Notes under the pieces: model-generated
Seen by the model: only the letters and a program-made list of their open reading frames with translations
The model's database searches: none
Told to the model about the DNA's origin: nothing
Made by a program: the position numbers and the translations under genes
Assembly (NCBI RefSeq): GCF_963678635.1
Contig: NC_087070.1
Coordinates: 22,805,419 to 22,869,418, forward strand
Length of the DNA stretch: 64,000 nucleotides
Source: Symsagittifera roscoffensis
Taxonomy: Eukaryota > Xenacoelomorpha > Acoela > Convolutidae
Direction of reading: 5' to 3'
Shown: in pieces, positions 44,576 to 55,950 of the stretch
How positions within the stretch are numbered: position 1 is the first letter of the stretch
How the letters are laid out: each line of letters opens with the position of its first letter

Positions 44576-46321
44576 ATTATACCACTACGATTAGATTGGA
44601 ATACATTCGTAGTACCCCCACCACTATTTGGTCAACATCAAGAAAGTAGCAGACTACACAACTGGGCACTAAATAGATTACAATATAGACAAGATATCCA
44701 CAAAGATATCCAGGAACATAACATCCAAATACTTCAATAAAGTAGTCTCACACTAAAATTCGAAATTACAGTAGGACTGAAAAACATTGTTCAACACCCA
44801 TTTCTTTTAATTCCTCCAAATATAACAGTTCAATTTTTATCTCCCCCATTTATAACAACAGAAAAAATATATAATTACAATAGATATACTAAAAAGACAA
44901 TTGGATACATAACATTTTATAACATATACTCAGGATTATCATACACATGTGTATTCTGAAAATATTCACATTTCAACACCTTCTTTTTCTTACTTTTTCC
45001 GAATCAAATCAAAATTCTTCTCCTTGCACAGGACCTCAGGATTTACTAGTACCACACTACGATTGTGAAAAAAACGAAAAAAAAAACACTACATAAATAT
45101 GCTATCAATCAAGTAACACAATGTGAATCCAAACCACAAGCTATAGAAACCACAAATGTAATAGCTACGTTATACTCAAAAGCCCGAGCAACAACACTAA
45201 CAGGAAACAAATTCACAGCAACATTTTCCGAAAAGAAAGTACATTGTTCACAAGTTTCAAACGGAAATAAAAACAGATTAGACCACGAATCTTTTTACCA
45301 AAGTAACATCGGAAGATTATTACACCTCAGCCCTGAAGACTGTAAAAACGAACTAAAAAGACCAAAACCTCACACCAAATAAAGGCACAAAGAGAAAACT
45401 TGTATATTTTCAAATTTTTCCAGACTCAGCACATCAAGCCGAACCTTAAAATCACCAAGGTCATATACGACTAGATACAAAACTTCCCTTCCATGGGGCA
45501 CATCGAAGATTAACATATGATCTTCATGATAAAAATTGGATACCACACATTGGATTAAATAATCCCTCAAATTGCAAAGCAGATACAAAAAATAAAGGAT
45601 ACCAAGAAATAATTTTTTTCGGTTGGAAAATACAACCTGAAAAAGTACAACTTACACGCGACTTAAAAGATGACACAATACTCTATCAAGGAATCAGACG
45701 CCCTCGCAAAAACGACCAAGGATATTGCGATCCTACAACACGCACACAAGCAACCATTGTTTGGTTTCCCGAAGAAACCTGCACAATTTTTCAAGTGGCA
45801 AAATACACGCTAGAATGATTAAATTTCGCCAAAAATGTTTTACTGAATCAGTCCCTTTTGAAAATGTAAACACTGACCAAATTAGAACTACTAATCATAA
45901 ATTTAGACCATTGACAATATAGAGAATAAGTTAACACGTTTCCAAATATACCCAGAAACAGAACTCGCATGCAAATACAACAAACCACTTTACAAAACAC
46001 AATCTTCAGAAACTCTTGTCGAATACAAAGAGGGTTTCGAAATGGAAACAGGCAAACTAATTATACACCAAATGGCTACATCTCACTCATATACTGATGA
46101 AAACTCATACGTTTCAGTAAAATTTCAAAAAAATGCAGGAAAAACCGGTGGAAAACTAAAACCACAAGATACAGAAAGTACACGTTTCCAAAAAATATCA
46201 CTCATTAACAGCACATATTTTGGCGCAATTCATTCTGACATACACTTAGAGATGAAATTAAACTACACAATAGGTAGAATTTTTTGCAATACATTTTTGG
46301 AATACATCGTAGTGGTATAAT
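44576..46321 (+). pseudogene. env: Env block 2 of the retroelement, truncated
   Basis: A close copy of block 1 (period 1738-1746 bp), with the same truncation at its 3' end and its own stops, for example after SAHQAEP near 45447. It includes CESKPQAIETTNVIATLYSK and METGKLIIHQMATSHSYTDE. It differs from block 1 by scattered substitutions and small indels. Confidence 0.65.
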
Positions 46322-48772
46322 ATTATACCACTACGATTAGATTGGAATACATTCGTAGCACCCCCACCACTATTTGGTCAACATCAAGAAAGTAGCAGAC
46401 TACACAACTGGGCACTAAATAGATTACAATATAGACAAGATATCCACAAAGATATCCAGGAACATAACATCCAAATACTTCAACAAAGTAGTCTCACACT
46501 AAAATTCGAAATTACAGTAGGACTGAAAAACATTGTTCAACACCCATTTCTATTAATTCCTCCAAATATAACAGTTCAATTTTTATCTCCCCCATTTATA
46601 ACAACAGAAATAATATATAATTACAATAGACATACTAAAAAGACAATTGGATACATAACATTTTATAACATACTCAGGATTATCATACACATGTATATTC
46701 TGAAAATATTCACATTTCAACACCTTCTTTTTCTTATTTTTTCCGAATCAAATCAAAATCCTTCTCCTTGCACAGGACCTCAGGATTTACTAGTAACACA
46801 CTACGATTGTGAAAAAAAAACGAAAAAAAAACACTACATAAAAAACACTACAAGTAACACAATGTGAATCCAAACCACAAGCTATAGAAACCACAAATGT
46901 AATAGCAACGTTATACTCAAAAGCCCGAGAAACAACACTAACAGGAAACAAATTCACAGCAACATTTTCCGAAAAGAAATAACATTGTTCACAAGTTTCA
47001 AACGGAAATAAAAACAGATTAGACCACGAATCTTTTTACCAAAGTAACATCGGAAGATTATTACACCTCAGCCCTGAAGACTGTAAAAACGAACTAAAAA
47101 GACTAAACCTCACACCAAATAAAGGCACAAACAGAAAACTTGTATATTTTCAAATTTTTCCACACTCAGCACATCAAGCCGAACCTGAAAAACACCAAGG
47201 TCATATACGACTAGATACAAAACTTCCCTTCCATGGGGCACATCGAAGATTAACATATGATCTTCATGATAAAAATTGGATACCACACATTGGATTAAAT
47301 AATCCCTCAAATTGCAAAGCAGATACAAAAAATAAAGGATTCCAAGAAATAATTTTTTTCGGTTGGAAAATACAACCTGAAAAAGTACAACTTACACGCG
47401 ACTTAAAAGATGACACAATACTCTATCAAAGAATCAGACTCCCTTGCAAAAACGACCAAGGATATTGCGATCCTACAACACGCACACAAGCAACCATTTT
47501 TGTGTGGCACGTTTGGCACAATTCATTATGAAATACACTTAGACATGAAATTAAACTACACAATAGGTAGAATTTTTCAAGAAATGTCCTTATCAGAACT
47601 AGAAACACTACACCAATTATGCGAACATGAAAGAACACATGTTCTACAATCACTCGCACTAGCAGTTCTAAAAATACCATATGCATGATATTTTTTATCC
47701 GGAAATAGATCAACCTTCATTGACTATGAAGGAAACATTTTAGGGTATTACACTTGTACCAAAAAAGCAACATCTTTATATGTTTTTGAAAATAAACGAT
47801 GTTACAAAAGAATCCCCATATTCTACAAAAATATAGTATGTTTTGTTGATACACTCTCAAGATGAACAAATTTTTGGGATACAGCAGTACCATGTGGATC
47901 AAAAAATAGCCACAATGTTGTACAATTAAATCCCGATGAAGATAAATACTATCTACTCACACCATATCCAACACTATTGCAACCATTAAAAAAGTTTTCA
48001 CCTGAAAGTATTAGAGAGGTTGCCCGCAATCCCATTATCGATTTACAATCGATCGGCATCTACTCTAAATCAGACATACAACACCACATTCGTATACAAC
48101 AATTTCAAGAACTACTTACAAAAATGAACACAATACAACGACAATCAATAGATCAAAACTTAGCAAACTTGCAGAAACAGCAGGTTTTTCTGACATTTAC
48201 GCACAAGATTACAGCGGATATTTTAAAGATATTAAAGATTACAATTACTTAAATGGCAAAAAATACCGACCACAGGATTTATCACCAATCAATATTTTTA
48301 GTTTTGTAAATCTGAAAAACTATTTTTTTGCCTTTCTAGGATGGCCCTATTACATCTTAGAAAGATTGACTATATTATACGCAATGTTGAATTTTATCGG
48401 ATTTCTTTTCTCTCTATTGAAAGGAATCTATAACACATGCGCAATACACACACAAGTAAATAGAAAAGCAAGCGTAGCACGCATACATTTTGCAGGATTT
48501 GTTGGAATTTCCTCTACATCAATAAACAAAATACTTTTAGACGCACAAATAAAAGAATATAACACAAAAATATCAACTACACCAAACACATATGACGAAT
48601 CACAACACAATACAAACGCATCACGCACAGCACCACAATTCCCAAGTTTAAATCATAATCACCCATTATCACTAGTACCACGAATTTTTAGAAATGACAG
48701 ACGGATATCGACGATTCCATCTTCCTGGAGCAGACGGATAAGACATCCTTCTCCAAGAACGAAACAGAAATG
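46322..48772 (+). pseudogene. env: Env block 3 of the retroelement, with the only C-terminal part
   Basis: It starts like blocks 1 and 2 but lacks about 460 bp in the middle (the join is near 47500-47515). It then continues into the unique 3' half: LSELETLHQLCEHERTHVLQ, LQSIGIYSKSDIQHHIRIQQ and a hydrophobic region near 48290-48420 (FAFLGWPYYILERLTI, LNFIGFLFSLLKGIYNT) that looks like the membrane anchor, followed by a polar tail. Frames change several times. None of the three blocks contains a complete env gene. Confidence 0.65.
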
Positions 48773-49047
48773 ATGCTCGAGAAAAACAAACAAACATCAT
48801 CCATCCTCCATTATAAACGATAGTCAAAAGAACAAAAACTAAATCTCTAAACCCCGGATGGGTGGAACCAGATCTAAACTAGTATTTATCATTGGTTATT
48901 ATTATGATATTTTATCTTTGTAAAATATTAAATACTAACCAATCATACTCCATAAAACTAACAACCTATTTATTTGTAAAGTGTTGAAACTACTTGTAGT
49001 TTCAACAACAGAACAATTTGAGTTAAACTTTGTTCTCATTTATGGAA
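48773..49047. other. Retroelement 3' untranslated region, no gene
   Basis: Between the env tail and the 3' LTR match. It holds a short hairpin, GTTGAAACTACTTGTAGTTTCAAC (given here as arms GTTGAAACTAC and GTAGTTTCAAC, 48983-49006), and the phrase ACCCCGGATGGGTGG near 48853. I could not fix the LTR start or a polypurine tract. Confidence 0.45.
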
Positions 49048-49233
49048 GTAACTCGCATAAACCGGTGTACAATAGATATATTGAGACTAGGAGATTTAAG
49101 AGTAAGATTAAGATCGGTATAAGACTAAGAAGTTGCACGAATCTATAGTAGCCGAAAATAAGATAGCGTGACGAGCAGACGGTGTACCTTATCTGAAATT
49201 ACTCTATGAGTACAGTAATCTATACATAACTCA
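49048..49233 (+). repeat. Candidate 3' LTR remnant
   Basis: Matches 12779-12956 over about 130 bp with few changes, and ends AACTCA like the left copy. Directly after it begins CCACCCCGAGCACAAAT, the end of a dispersed repeat copy, so the retroelement may have inserted into that repeat. Confidence 0.6.
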
Positions 49234-50540
49234 CCACCCCGAGCACAAATTTTCCGTTACTTTCGTATCGAAAGTCGGAACAAAAAACTTGCGTCAAACT
49301 ACGAGTTCAGATTTTTCCGACGTAATTAGCTCAAAGCTTCGATCTTTTTTATTCGGCTGTAGATTCACATTACTGCTCTAATCCTATCTGGTAGTTTAAA
49401 AGCGTGCAATTTGCCGCTTCACAATAATTGATGCCTGATATTTACTTATTTAGAATTACTATTTAGAATTGAGAAAAAATGTGATAGTGCGCATGCCCGA
49501 AAACAGTTGATTCGGATTTTAGAAGTCTGCTTCTCGAATCGTGTACTTGGCTAATTCTGTTTTGAAAAACTTAATACCAGTTTAGCTTTTTTTTCTTTTT
49601 CTTGCACCCTTGAAACTTCTTTTTTTTGCTTGTAATTCTTTTTGCTGTGTGGGATCTACTTAACATTCTCCACCCCTTTCAAGAAAGGGGGGAGATTCAT
49701 AAGTAGATCAAAATGGTCAATTTTTCGACCGATCAGAATAGGTCAAAATAAGAATTCACACTAGAAAGCTCAGTGTTTATTTACTGTATTAGTTTATAGG
49801 GGTGGAGATTCTTAAGTTGGTACCATAGGGGGTGGGGATTGTTTTTTAGATCCGCTGTCTGTGCGCATTTTCGAATTTTAACTTTCACAATGTGTTCCAT
49901 ATAAAATAGCATTCACTGAAAAACTACAAATACAACCGCCAAGTACGCAAACAAGTTTTTCTCAACATTGAGACAACCATTTAAATTTTTATAATGGAAT
50001 GCAAACCTCGGAAAAAAATTTTTCAACACCATATTCAACATGAGGCAGTCAAAAGAATGCAAAACACTCTGATCTACGCCTTATAGTTTCTCAGTTTTTT
50101 TCCGGTGAAACAGTAGAAAAAGTCACTGATAATTGATTGGCAAAACTAATCTACAAGATTCAGTAATTTTGGAAAAGATGCGATTTTACGTTTTTGGTAA
50201 TTAAAATTATTTTCACAAGGAAAAAAATGTCCTAATGGAAAACACTCGGTTTCGAGCGCAATCTAATATTTTTGGTATTGTTTTTGCAATGTTTGTTGCT
50301 GATTGTCATCTTCCTTGCTCATAATAATTTAAATTACTCATAAAAACACAGTAACAGTGAATTGGTTTCAAAAGTGACCCTGGTGGATATAACTGGAGCG
50401 GGCTGAAACTAGCGAAATTGAACTTATATTCGTTGAAACAGAAAAAAGATTTGAAGAAAAATTATTGCTCCTAAAGTGAATTGCTATTGGATATTAAATA
50501 TTTCAGAGAAATCTGAATGAGCTGTTGTTATTTTCGGTGT
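49234..50540. other. Repeat-derived intergenic sequence
   Basis: It starts with the end of a dispersed-repeat copy (CCGAGCACAAATTTTCCGTT and CGTATCGAAAGTCGGAAC, to about 49300). A hairpin lies at 49652-49710 with arms around GATCTACTTA/TAAGTAGATC and CCACCCCTTTC/GAAAGGGGGG. No gene is seen. Confidence 0.5.
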
Positions 50541-50544
50541 CCCA

Positions 50545-51355
50545 CTCTTTAACCCTACGATATTTAACCCCCTATGTTTACACCCCCTATATTATAACCC
50601 CGTAACATGATAACCCCACAACAATTTAAGCCCCTTTTAATGACGCTAATTTGTTTCAAATTAAGTTCTTTTTATAAGTACTGGAGTAGTCCAATTAAGT
50701 TTACTAATTGAGGCCTGAAAAGCTAGTCTTAATTCACTTGATGCCTCTAGCGTTTAAAACATACAAGGTGTTAACTTTTCTTTTCCCTCTGCCCATCCCT
50801 CTAAGGTTAACCCATTTGTTGTACCCTTGATATACCCGTTATCATATTTACCCGAATTTCAACTATTTTCGGAAAATTGGAAAATTTTTGTTCCGCTAGG
50901 GATTCGATCTTTTGATCTCCAGATTTTTAGACACTTTAACCACTATACCATGAGGTCTTTGGTTGTCATCCGAATTATTGTTCCAAATTTGGCTCTTTGA
51001 TCTTTAATTACGCCCATGTTTGTATGGGACTGTTTTGTATATGACCAATTTTAATCATGCCGGTCGGATTCGTTTTCAAGTTCATATCAAAGTCTAGACT
51101 ATCGGCAAGGCCATTTCTGTTCAAATCTAAAACGCATTTAGCAGCATGCATGTTAACTCATTTAGATTCGCAAAATTTTTCGCAATTAAAGCTTTGATGT
51201 TTACCGACGATATGGTTCCGAATCCTTTTCAAGTAAGTTTCACTTTGATTCTAACAATTGGTTTTAAAAAGGGGTTAAATTGTAGTGGGGTTATCTAATT
51301 TCGGGGATATATGAGAGGGGGTTAAGAAAAAGGGGGTTACAAAACACGGGGTGAT
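50545..51355. mobile_element. Candidate non-autonomous DNA element with TTAACCCC-rich inverted ends
   Basis: About 90 bp at each end are imperfect inverted repeats. The left has TTAACCCCCTATG, ACCCCGTAACATGATAACCC and ACAATTTAAGCCCCTTTT. The right has AAAGGGGTTAAATTGTAGTG, GTTATCTAATTTCGGGG and AGGGGGTTACAAAACACGG. The interior codes for nothing recognised and holds a tRNA-like segment (50890-50957). I could not find a clear target duplication. Confidence 0.5.
50890..50957 (-). ncRNA. tRNA-like segment, probably SINE or decayed tRNA
   Basis: On the minus strand a canonical A-box-like TGGTATAGTGG (followed by TTAAAGT) and a B-box-like GATCGAATCCC are spaced as in a tRNA gene. The acceptor arms (GACCTCA against AGCGGAA) do not pair, so a functional tRNA is unlikely. 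Confidence 0.5.
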
Positions 51356-52120
51356 AAGCTTGGGAACCGTTATTTTCATGAAGTATTTGCCAATTGTAAC
51401 AGCTAGCTTTTTACCGTATTCCAAAAGCTCACCTCAAAAAATGAAAAATATATCAGATTTGAGAACTTCCAAAAGACGCGGAAAATATTCTGATAGAGCG
51501 CGTACAAACTATATTAAAGCACTTTTGCGAAAAATTCCATACCTCAGCTCGAGTTTCCAACACTCATTGAGAGTCTCCTAAGTGAGAAAATGGATTTGTC
51601 ACTTTGCGTCTCACAAAATCTGATGATCAATGACTGAATTGTACTTCGCTACATTGACTGAGTTATAACTGTTGCTAGGTATTTGGTTTTTTTTTTTGAG
51701 AAAAATACGCCTGCACTTCTGATCAGTAGACTGGAATCTAGAATTGTTGGAGACAACGCAATTTATGTGGTAAATGTTACAGATCTTCACAAAAAGTAAC
51801 GTGTGAACTAAGTGCCTTGTGCAGCACAATGACAGTGGCAAATTTTGAAGTATAAAGTTAGGGGGAGTGAGTTCCAATTACCGCTGCTTGTAGTTCGTTT
51901 CTTCACGATGGTCAAGAATTTGTGTTGTAACTCTCTTTTTAACTCCTTCTTATAAGCGCATATCCAATCTCGATCAGTCTCAGTGCTCAGATGAAAAAAC
52001 TAGAGTGGGTATCATGTTTTTCCATTGAGCTTATTTTGCAGAACGAATAATGTTTAGTTTTGCATAAATGTTTCCTTTTCTCTAATTATGAGAAAAACCA
52101 AAAAAAAATCTAGACCGCTT
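51356..52120. other. No gene seen
   Basis: AT-rich sequence with short chance frames only. Nothing in it resembles the neighbouring repeats strongly. Confidence 0.5.
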
Positions 52121-53170
52121 ATTTAGGTATTAGGTATAATAGGTATGCTTATTTCAAACAAAATTACATCCTACAACTGATCCAAGTTCTTTGATTTGAA
52201 AACAAATATGAATGAAGATAAACGCAAATAAAACAAGACTGCTCTTATCAGGGCAAAGCTTGAATGTTCCGACTGCCTTTTAAGGTTTCTGGAGCAGTAT
52301 TAACATTCAAAAATTAAAAAAAAATGAATTTTTTTTCTTCTAAAATTTGAATAATTTTACGAAAACATCCCCCCAAACGCCATATAAAGTACAAAATGAT
52401 AGATTTTGCTCCTTGTAACAATTCAACTATGGCAAATAAGCTTCTTTCAACCAATTTGGAACTATTTCTAAGACGGATTAACTCTCCGCTTACGCGTTAC
52501 TAGCGCGAAATATATCGCGCGCTAATTGTCCCAAATTGGCCAATTAGGTATATTAGGTATGCTTATTTCAAACAAAATTACATCCTACAATTGATCCAAG
52601 TTCTTTGATTTGAAAACAAATGTGAACAAGACTGCTCGTATCAGGGCGAAGCCCTGAATATTCCAACTGCCTTTTAAGGTTTTTTGGAGCAGCAATAACA
52701 TCAAAAAATTAAATGTAAGGAAATAAAATGAAAAAAAAAATTTTTCTAAAATTTGAATTTTTTTATGAAAATCATCCCCCCACACGCCATACAAAGTACA
52801 AAAAGATAGATTTAGCTCCTTGTAACAAATAAATTATGGCAAATAAGCTTCTTTCAACCAATTTGGAACGATTTTAAGACGGATTAAATCTCCGCTTACG
52901 CGTTAATAGCGCGAAATATATCGCGCGTTAATTGTCCCAAATTGGCCAAAATGGCAATCTTTAAACCATCATAACTTTACGAAAAATGATCACAGGTAAT
53001 ATATCTTTTCAAATTTGAGCTCAAGACAACAAAACCTTTCGAATGATATAAAAAATTCTGTCAAAATTGGCTAGTTAAAAAGTCGAAGTTTGTCTGAAGA
53101 AAAAATAACCCAACCCGAGCACAAATACTCCGTTACTTTCATATCGAAAGTCGGAACAATAAAAAATGAC
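52121..53170 (+). repeat. Dispersed repeat, partly duplicated in tandem
   Basis: Units 52121-52541 and 52542-52948 are direct copies offset by about 420 bp, both starting TTAGGTAT..TAGGTATGCTTA and ending CCCAAATTGGCC. The second unit continues through TCATAACTTTACGAAAAATG and TTTGAGCTCAAGACAACAAA to CCGAGCACAAATACTCCG. Each unit has the core GCGCGAAATATATCGCGCG. This is the best-preserved copy of the family. Confidence 0.8.
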
Positions 53171-54686
53171 CTCCGCAGTTGCGCCAACGTGTTGCGAGCC
53201 TGCGAGCAGAGAACGTGACTATATACGACATTTAGTTTCAGTTGATATGTCAACGCCGAGATACACGCGCAGCCACGCACCTAAATTAGCAAACTCTTGG
53301 GTAAATGTGGGTATAAAATGTTTCGGGTAAAGAAGCGGAACAACGAATGGAAAAAACTATTTTAAAAGTGATTTAGAGGATAAAATTTTTAGCATAAAAA
53401 TGGCAAATCTAAATCGAATTAAAAGTTTATGATTATCAACATTGTAAATGCATCCTCAAAGTTGAGATTTATAAAAAGAAGGAAAAGTTGATTTCCAGTA
53501 ATCACTGCTATTAGCTCATTTTTTAAGAATCATCAAAAATACGTTTCTTAACTTTTCCTTGAACTCTTTCTTATTTGCAGATCTGGATGGATACCAGCAC
53601 TCAGATGCAAAAAACAATATGGGATAAAGCTTTTGTAAAGTGCTTATATTGCAGAAAACCATAAATTTGACTTTTGTTTCCTATAATTAAAAAAATACTT
53701 AGTTAACTTCAGAAACTTTTATGAGAGAAATTTTTATGGGGATAATTGAAGATAATTGAAGATAAGATATTTTATGCAAGCATAAGTGTGATATCAAATA
53801 AATGTGGGAGTGACATCAAAAACAACCGCAGCCAACGTGTTGCGAACTTCCGAGCAGCGGGTAAAGCTCTATATAACAATTAGAGCCGGTTTTTGCATTG
53901 AAGTTGCAATACGCGCAAAGCGCGCCCACCGTTTCCTTAAACAGTTGATAGCAGAAAAAAAAACGGATCAGCGGGGTAAAACAATAAAGGCCAAATATCT
54001 AGAAGTTAAACTGCAAGATATGAAGGTTGTAAAAATTAGTGGAGTATAGAAAAAAAGGAATAATTTGAGTTGTAATTTAGCCAATTTTGACAGGAAAAAA
54101 GTCAGAAACAAAAAGGGGACCCTCGAAGTCATAGAAAAAAGGGGACCACCATCAATTTCTCTCCACTGTTAGCCAAATAATTATAAAACACTGCTCGACC
54201 TGAGTGTTGGGGTTGGCCGTGAAATATAAGCATGTAGACGATTAATTTATTTTCAAATACAGCCTTCGAAAAACATTTTTTTCAAAATCTGGCTCAACGA
54301 GAACTTCCGAATTTTGAAGAGAAGATGGAGTATGTATGTTTGTACGTTTTACTTGCCTTTTTTTTTAGTGGAACAATTTTTATTAGAAGACAGACTATAG
54401 TGAAATATATCGTGTTGAATTGAATTTTTGAACTGAATCTTGCTTCAAATTATGTGAATTGATTTAATAAATTGATGTTTGAAATTGAAAATGACTCAAG
54501 TAAGCCCTAAAACTTGCATTGACGAGATTCATTGAAGCAATTCTGATAATTATTTTAAACAATCTCTAAAATATTTTGTTTTCCAAAGCTCAAAGGTTTT
54601 TTTAAAAATTTTTTTTACCTGTGATCATCTTTTGCGAAGCGGTGGGGGTTTGAAAAAGTCGAATTTTGCAAAATCGAGATAAAAAG
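53171..54686. other. Repeat-rich sequence with a short unidentified frame
   Basis: Two segments at about 53165-53280 and 53820-53935 share CCAACGTGTTGCGA and CGAGCAG and look like copies of one repeat. A frame at 53804-54049 (GTKs and basic residues: IRAKRAHRFLKQLIAEKK) is open for 81 codons, but I see no sign that it is expressed. No host exon is supported. Confidence 0.4.
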
Positions 54687-55950
54687 CCGCACTCGGTAAA
54701 AAGAGAAAATTTTAGATTATAAAAAAGAATTTTTTTGTCAGTCCCCATAAATTTCAAAAAGAATTGATTATAATCTATTAAAAATGGATTATAATCTTAC
54801 TATTTTTTGGAAAAAAAAACCATTATCATCAATTATAATCGATTATTTTTTGAAAAACTTTTTCTGAAATTTTATTGAATTATAATCCATTTTAACCAAT
54901 TATAATCCATTGTTATTCAAAAAATGTGATTGCTTCATTTTGTTTTATTATTGTTTTGCCTGCGTGCTGTACAGTTGGTATCTTTTCCTACTGTTTACTG
55001 TTTGATTTTTTTCTGTTTACTGCCTACTGTTTACTTTATTGTTCCGACTTTCGATACGAAAGTAACGGAATATTTGTGCTCGGGGTGGGTTTTTTTTTCT
55101 TCAGACAAACTTCGACTTTTTAACTAGCCAATTTTGACAGAATTTTTTATATCATTCGAAAGGTTTTGTTGTCTTGAGCTCAAATTTGAAAAGATATTTT
55201 ACCTGTGATCATTTTTCGTAAAGTTACGGGGGTTTAACGATTGCCATTTTGGCCAATTTGGGACAATTAACGCGCGATATATTTCGCGCTATTAACGCGT
55301 AAGCGGAGAGTTAATCCGTCTTAGAAATCGTTCAAAATTGGTTGAAAGAAGCTTATTTGCCATAATTGATTTGTTTTAAGGAGCGAAATCTATCCTTTTG
55401 TACTTTGTATGGCGTGTGGGGGGATGATTTTCATTTAAAAAATTCAAATTTTAGAAAAAAAATTTTTTATTTTTTTTTAATTCATTTAGTTTTTAAATGT
55501 TATTACTGCTCCATAAACCTCAAAAGGCAGTCGGAACATTCAGGGCTTCGCCCTGATACGAGCAGTCTTGTTACTGTTTACCGTTTACTGTTTACTGATT
55601 TCTTACTTCTTAGTGATTTTTATTGTGTTTTCGTGCAGAAAAGCTCAATTGTAAGTCATTATAATTGATACTTCTTGTGAAATTTTATTTTGATAGTAAA
55701 AGGGAAAATAACCTATTATAATATATTATAGAAGATAATAAGAGATTATAGGAGATTACAAAAAATTATAAAAAATTATAAGAGATTTTCGGAAATTTTA
55801 TAGTCAATTATGATTAATTATATAATTTATCAAAATTTCACCAAACATTTTATCAATATAGTGGATTATAAATCGTTTAAACATGTGAAATTTGCGCTTT
55901 TAATTACAATTATAATATAATAGATTCTTTTCTCCTTTTACTGAGTGCGG
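54687..55950. mobile_element. Candidate DNA element with CCGCACTC inverted ends and subterminal GATTATAAT repeats
   Basis: The left end CCGCACTCGGTAAAAAGAGA and right end (inverse of CCGCACTCAGTAAAAGGAGA) pair well. Inside both ends are many copies of GATTATAATC-like motifs (54765-54915 and 55690-55925), a layout like the subterminal repeats bound by transposases. Between them lies an inverted copy of the dispersed repeat (55035-55575). No transposase and no clear target duplication were seen. Confidence 0.5.
55035..55575 (-). repeat. Inverted copy of the dispersed repeat
   Basis: Runs in the opposite sense to 52560-53170, from TTCCGACTTTCGATACGAAA through CTCGGGGTGGG, GTTGTCTTGAGCTCAAATTT, GCGCGATATATTTCGCGC and CCTTTTGTACTTTGTATGGC to CGAGCAGTCTTG. 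The two copies could pair over more than 500 bases if transcribed together. Confidence 0.8.

Larger units (their letters stand above)
12779..49233 (+). mobile_element. Env-bearing gypsy-like LTR retroelement, degenerate, split by a Polinton
   Basis: Order on the + strand is LTR remnant, candidate primer-binding site, leader, [Polinton 13392-31934], basic and gag-like frames, capsid, nucleocapsid, retropepsin, RT, RNase H, integrase, accessory frames, three env blocks and LTR remnant. Without the Polinton the element is about 18 kb, long for this type because of internal duplications. All genes carry stops or frameshifts. The assignment of the sequence left of the Polinton to the same retroelement rests on the LTR match (12779-12956 with 49048-49233) and on the intact ATCATA duplication around the Polinton. 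No short target duplication was found at the outer ends. Confidence 0.75.

Noticed and set aside
49048-49233. A structured non-coding RNA shared with 12779-12956
   Set aside because: Positions at both outer ends of the retroelement and a TGG start just after the left copy favour LTR remnants, though RNA structure was not modelled.
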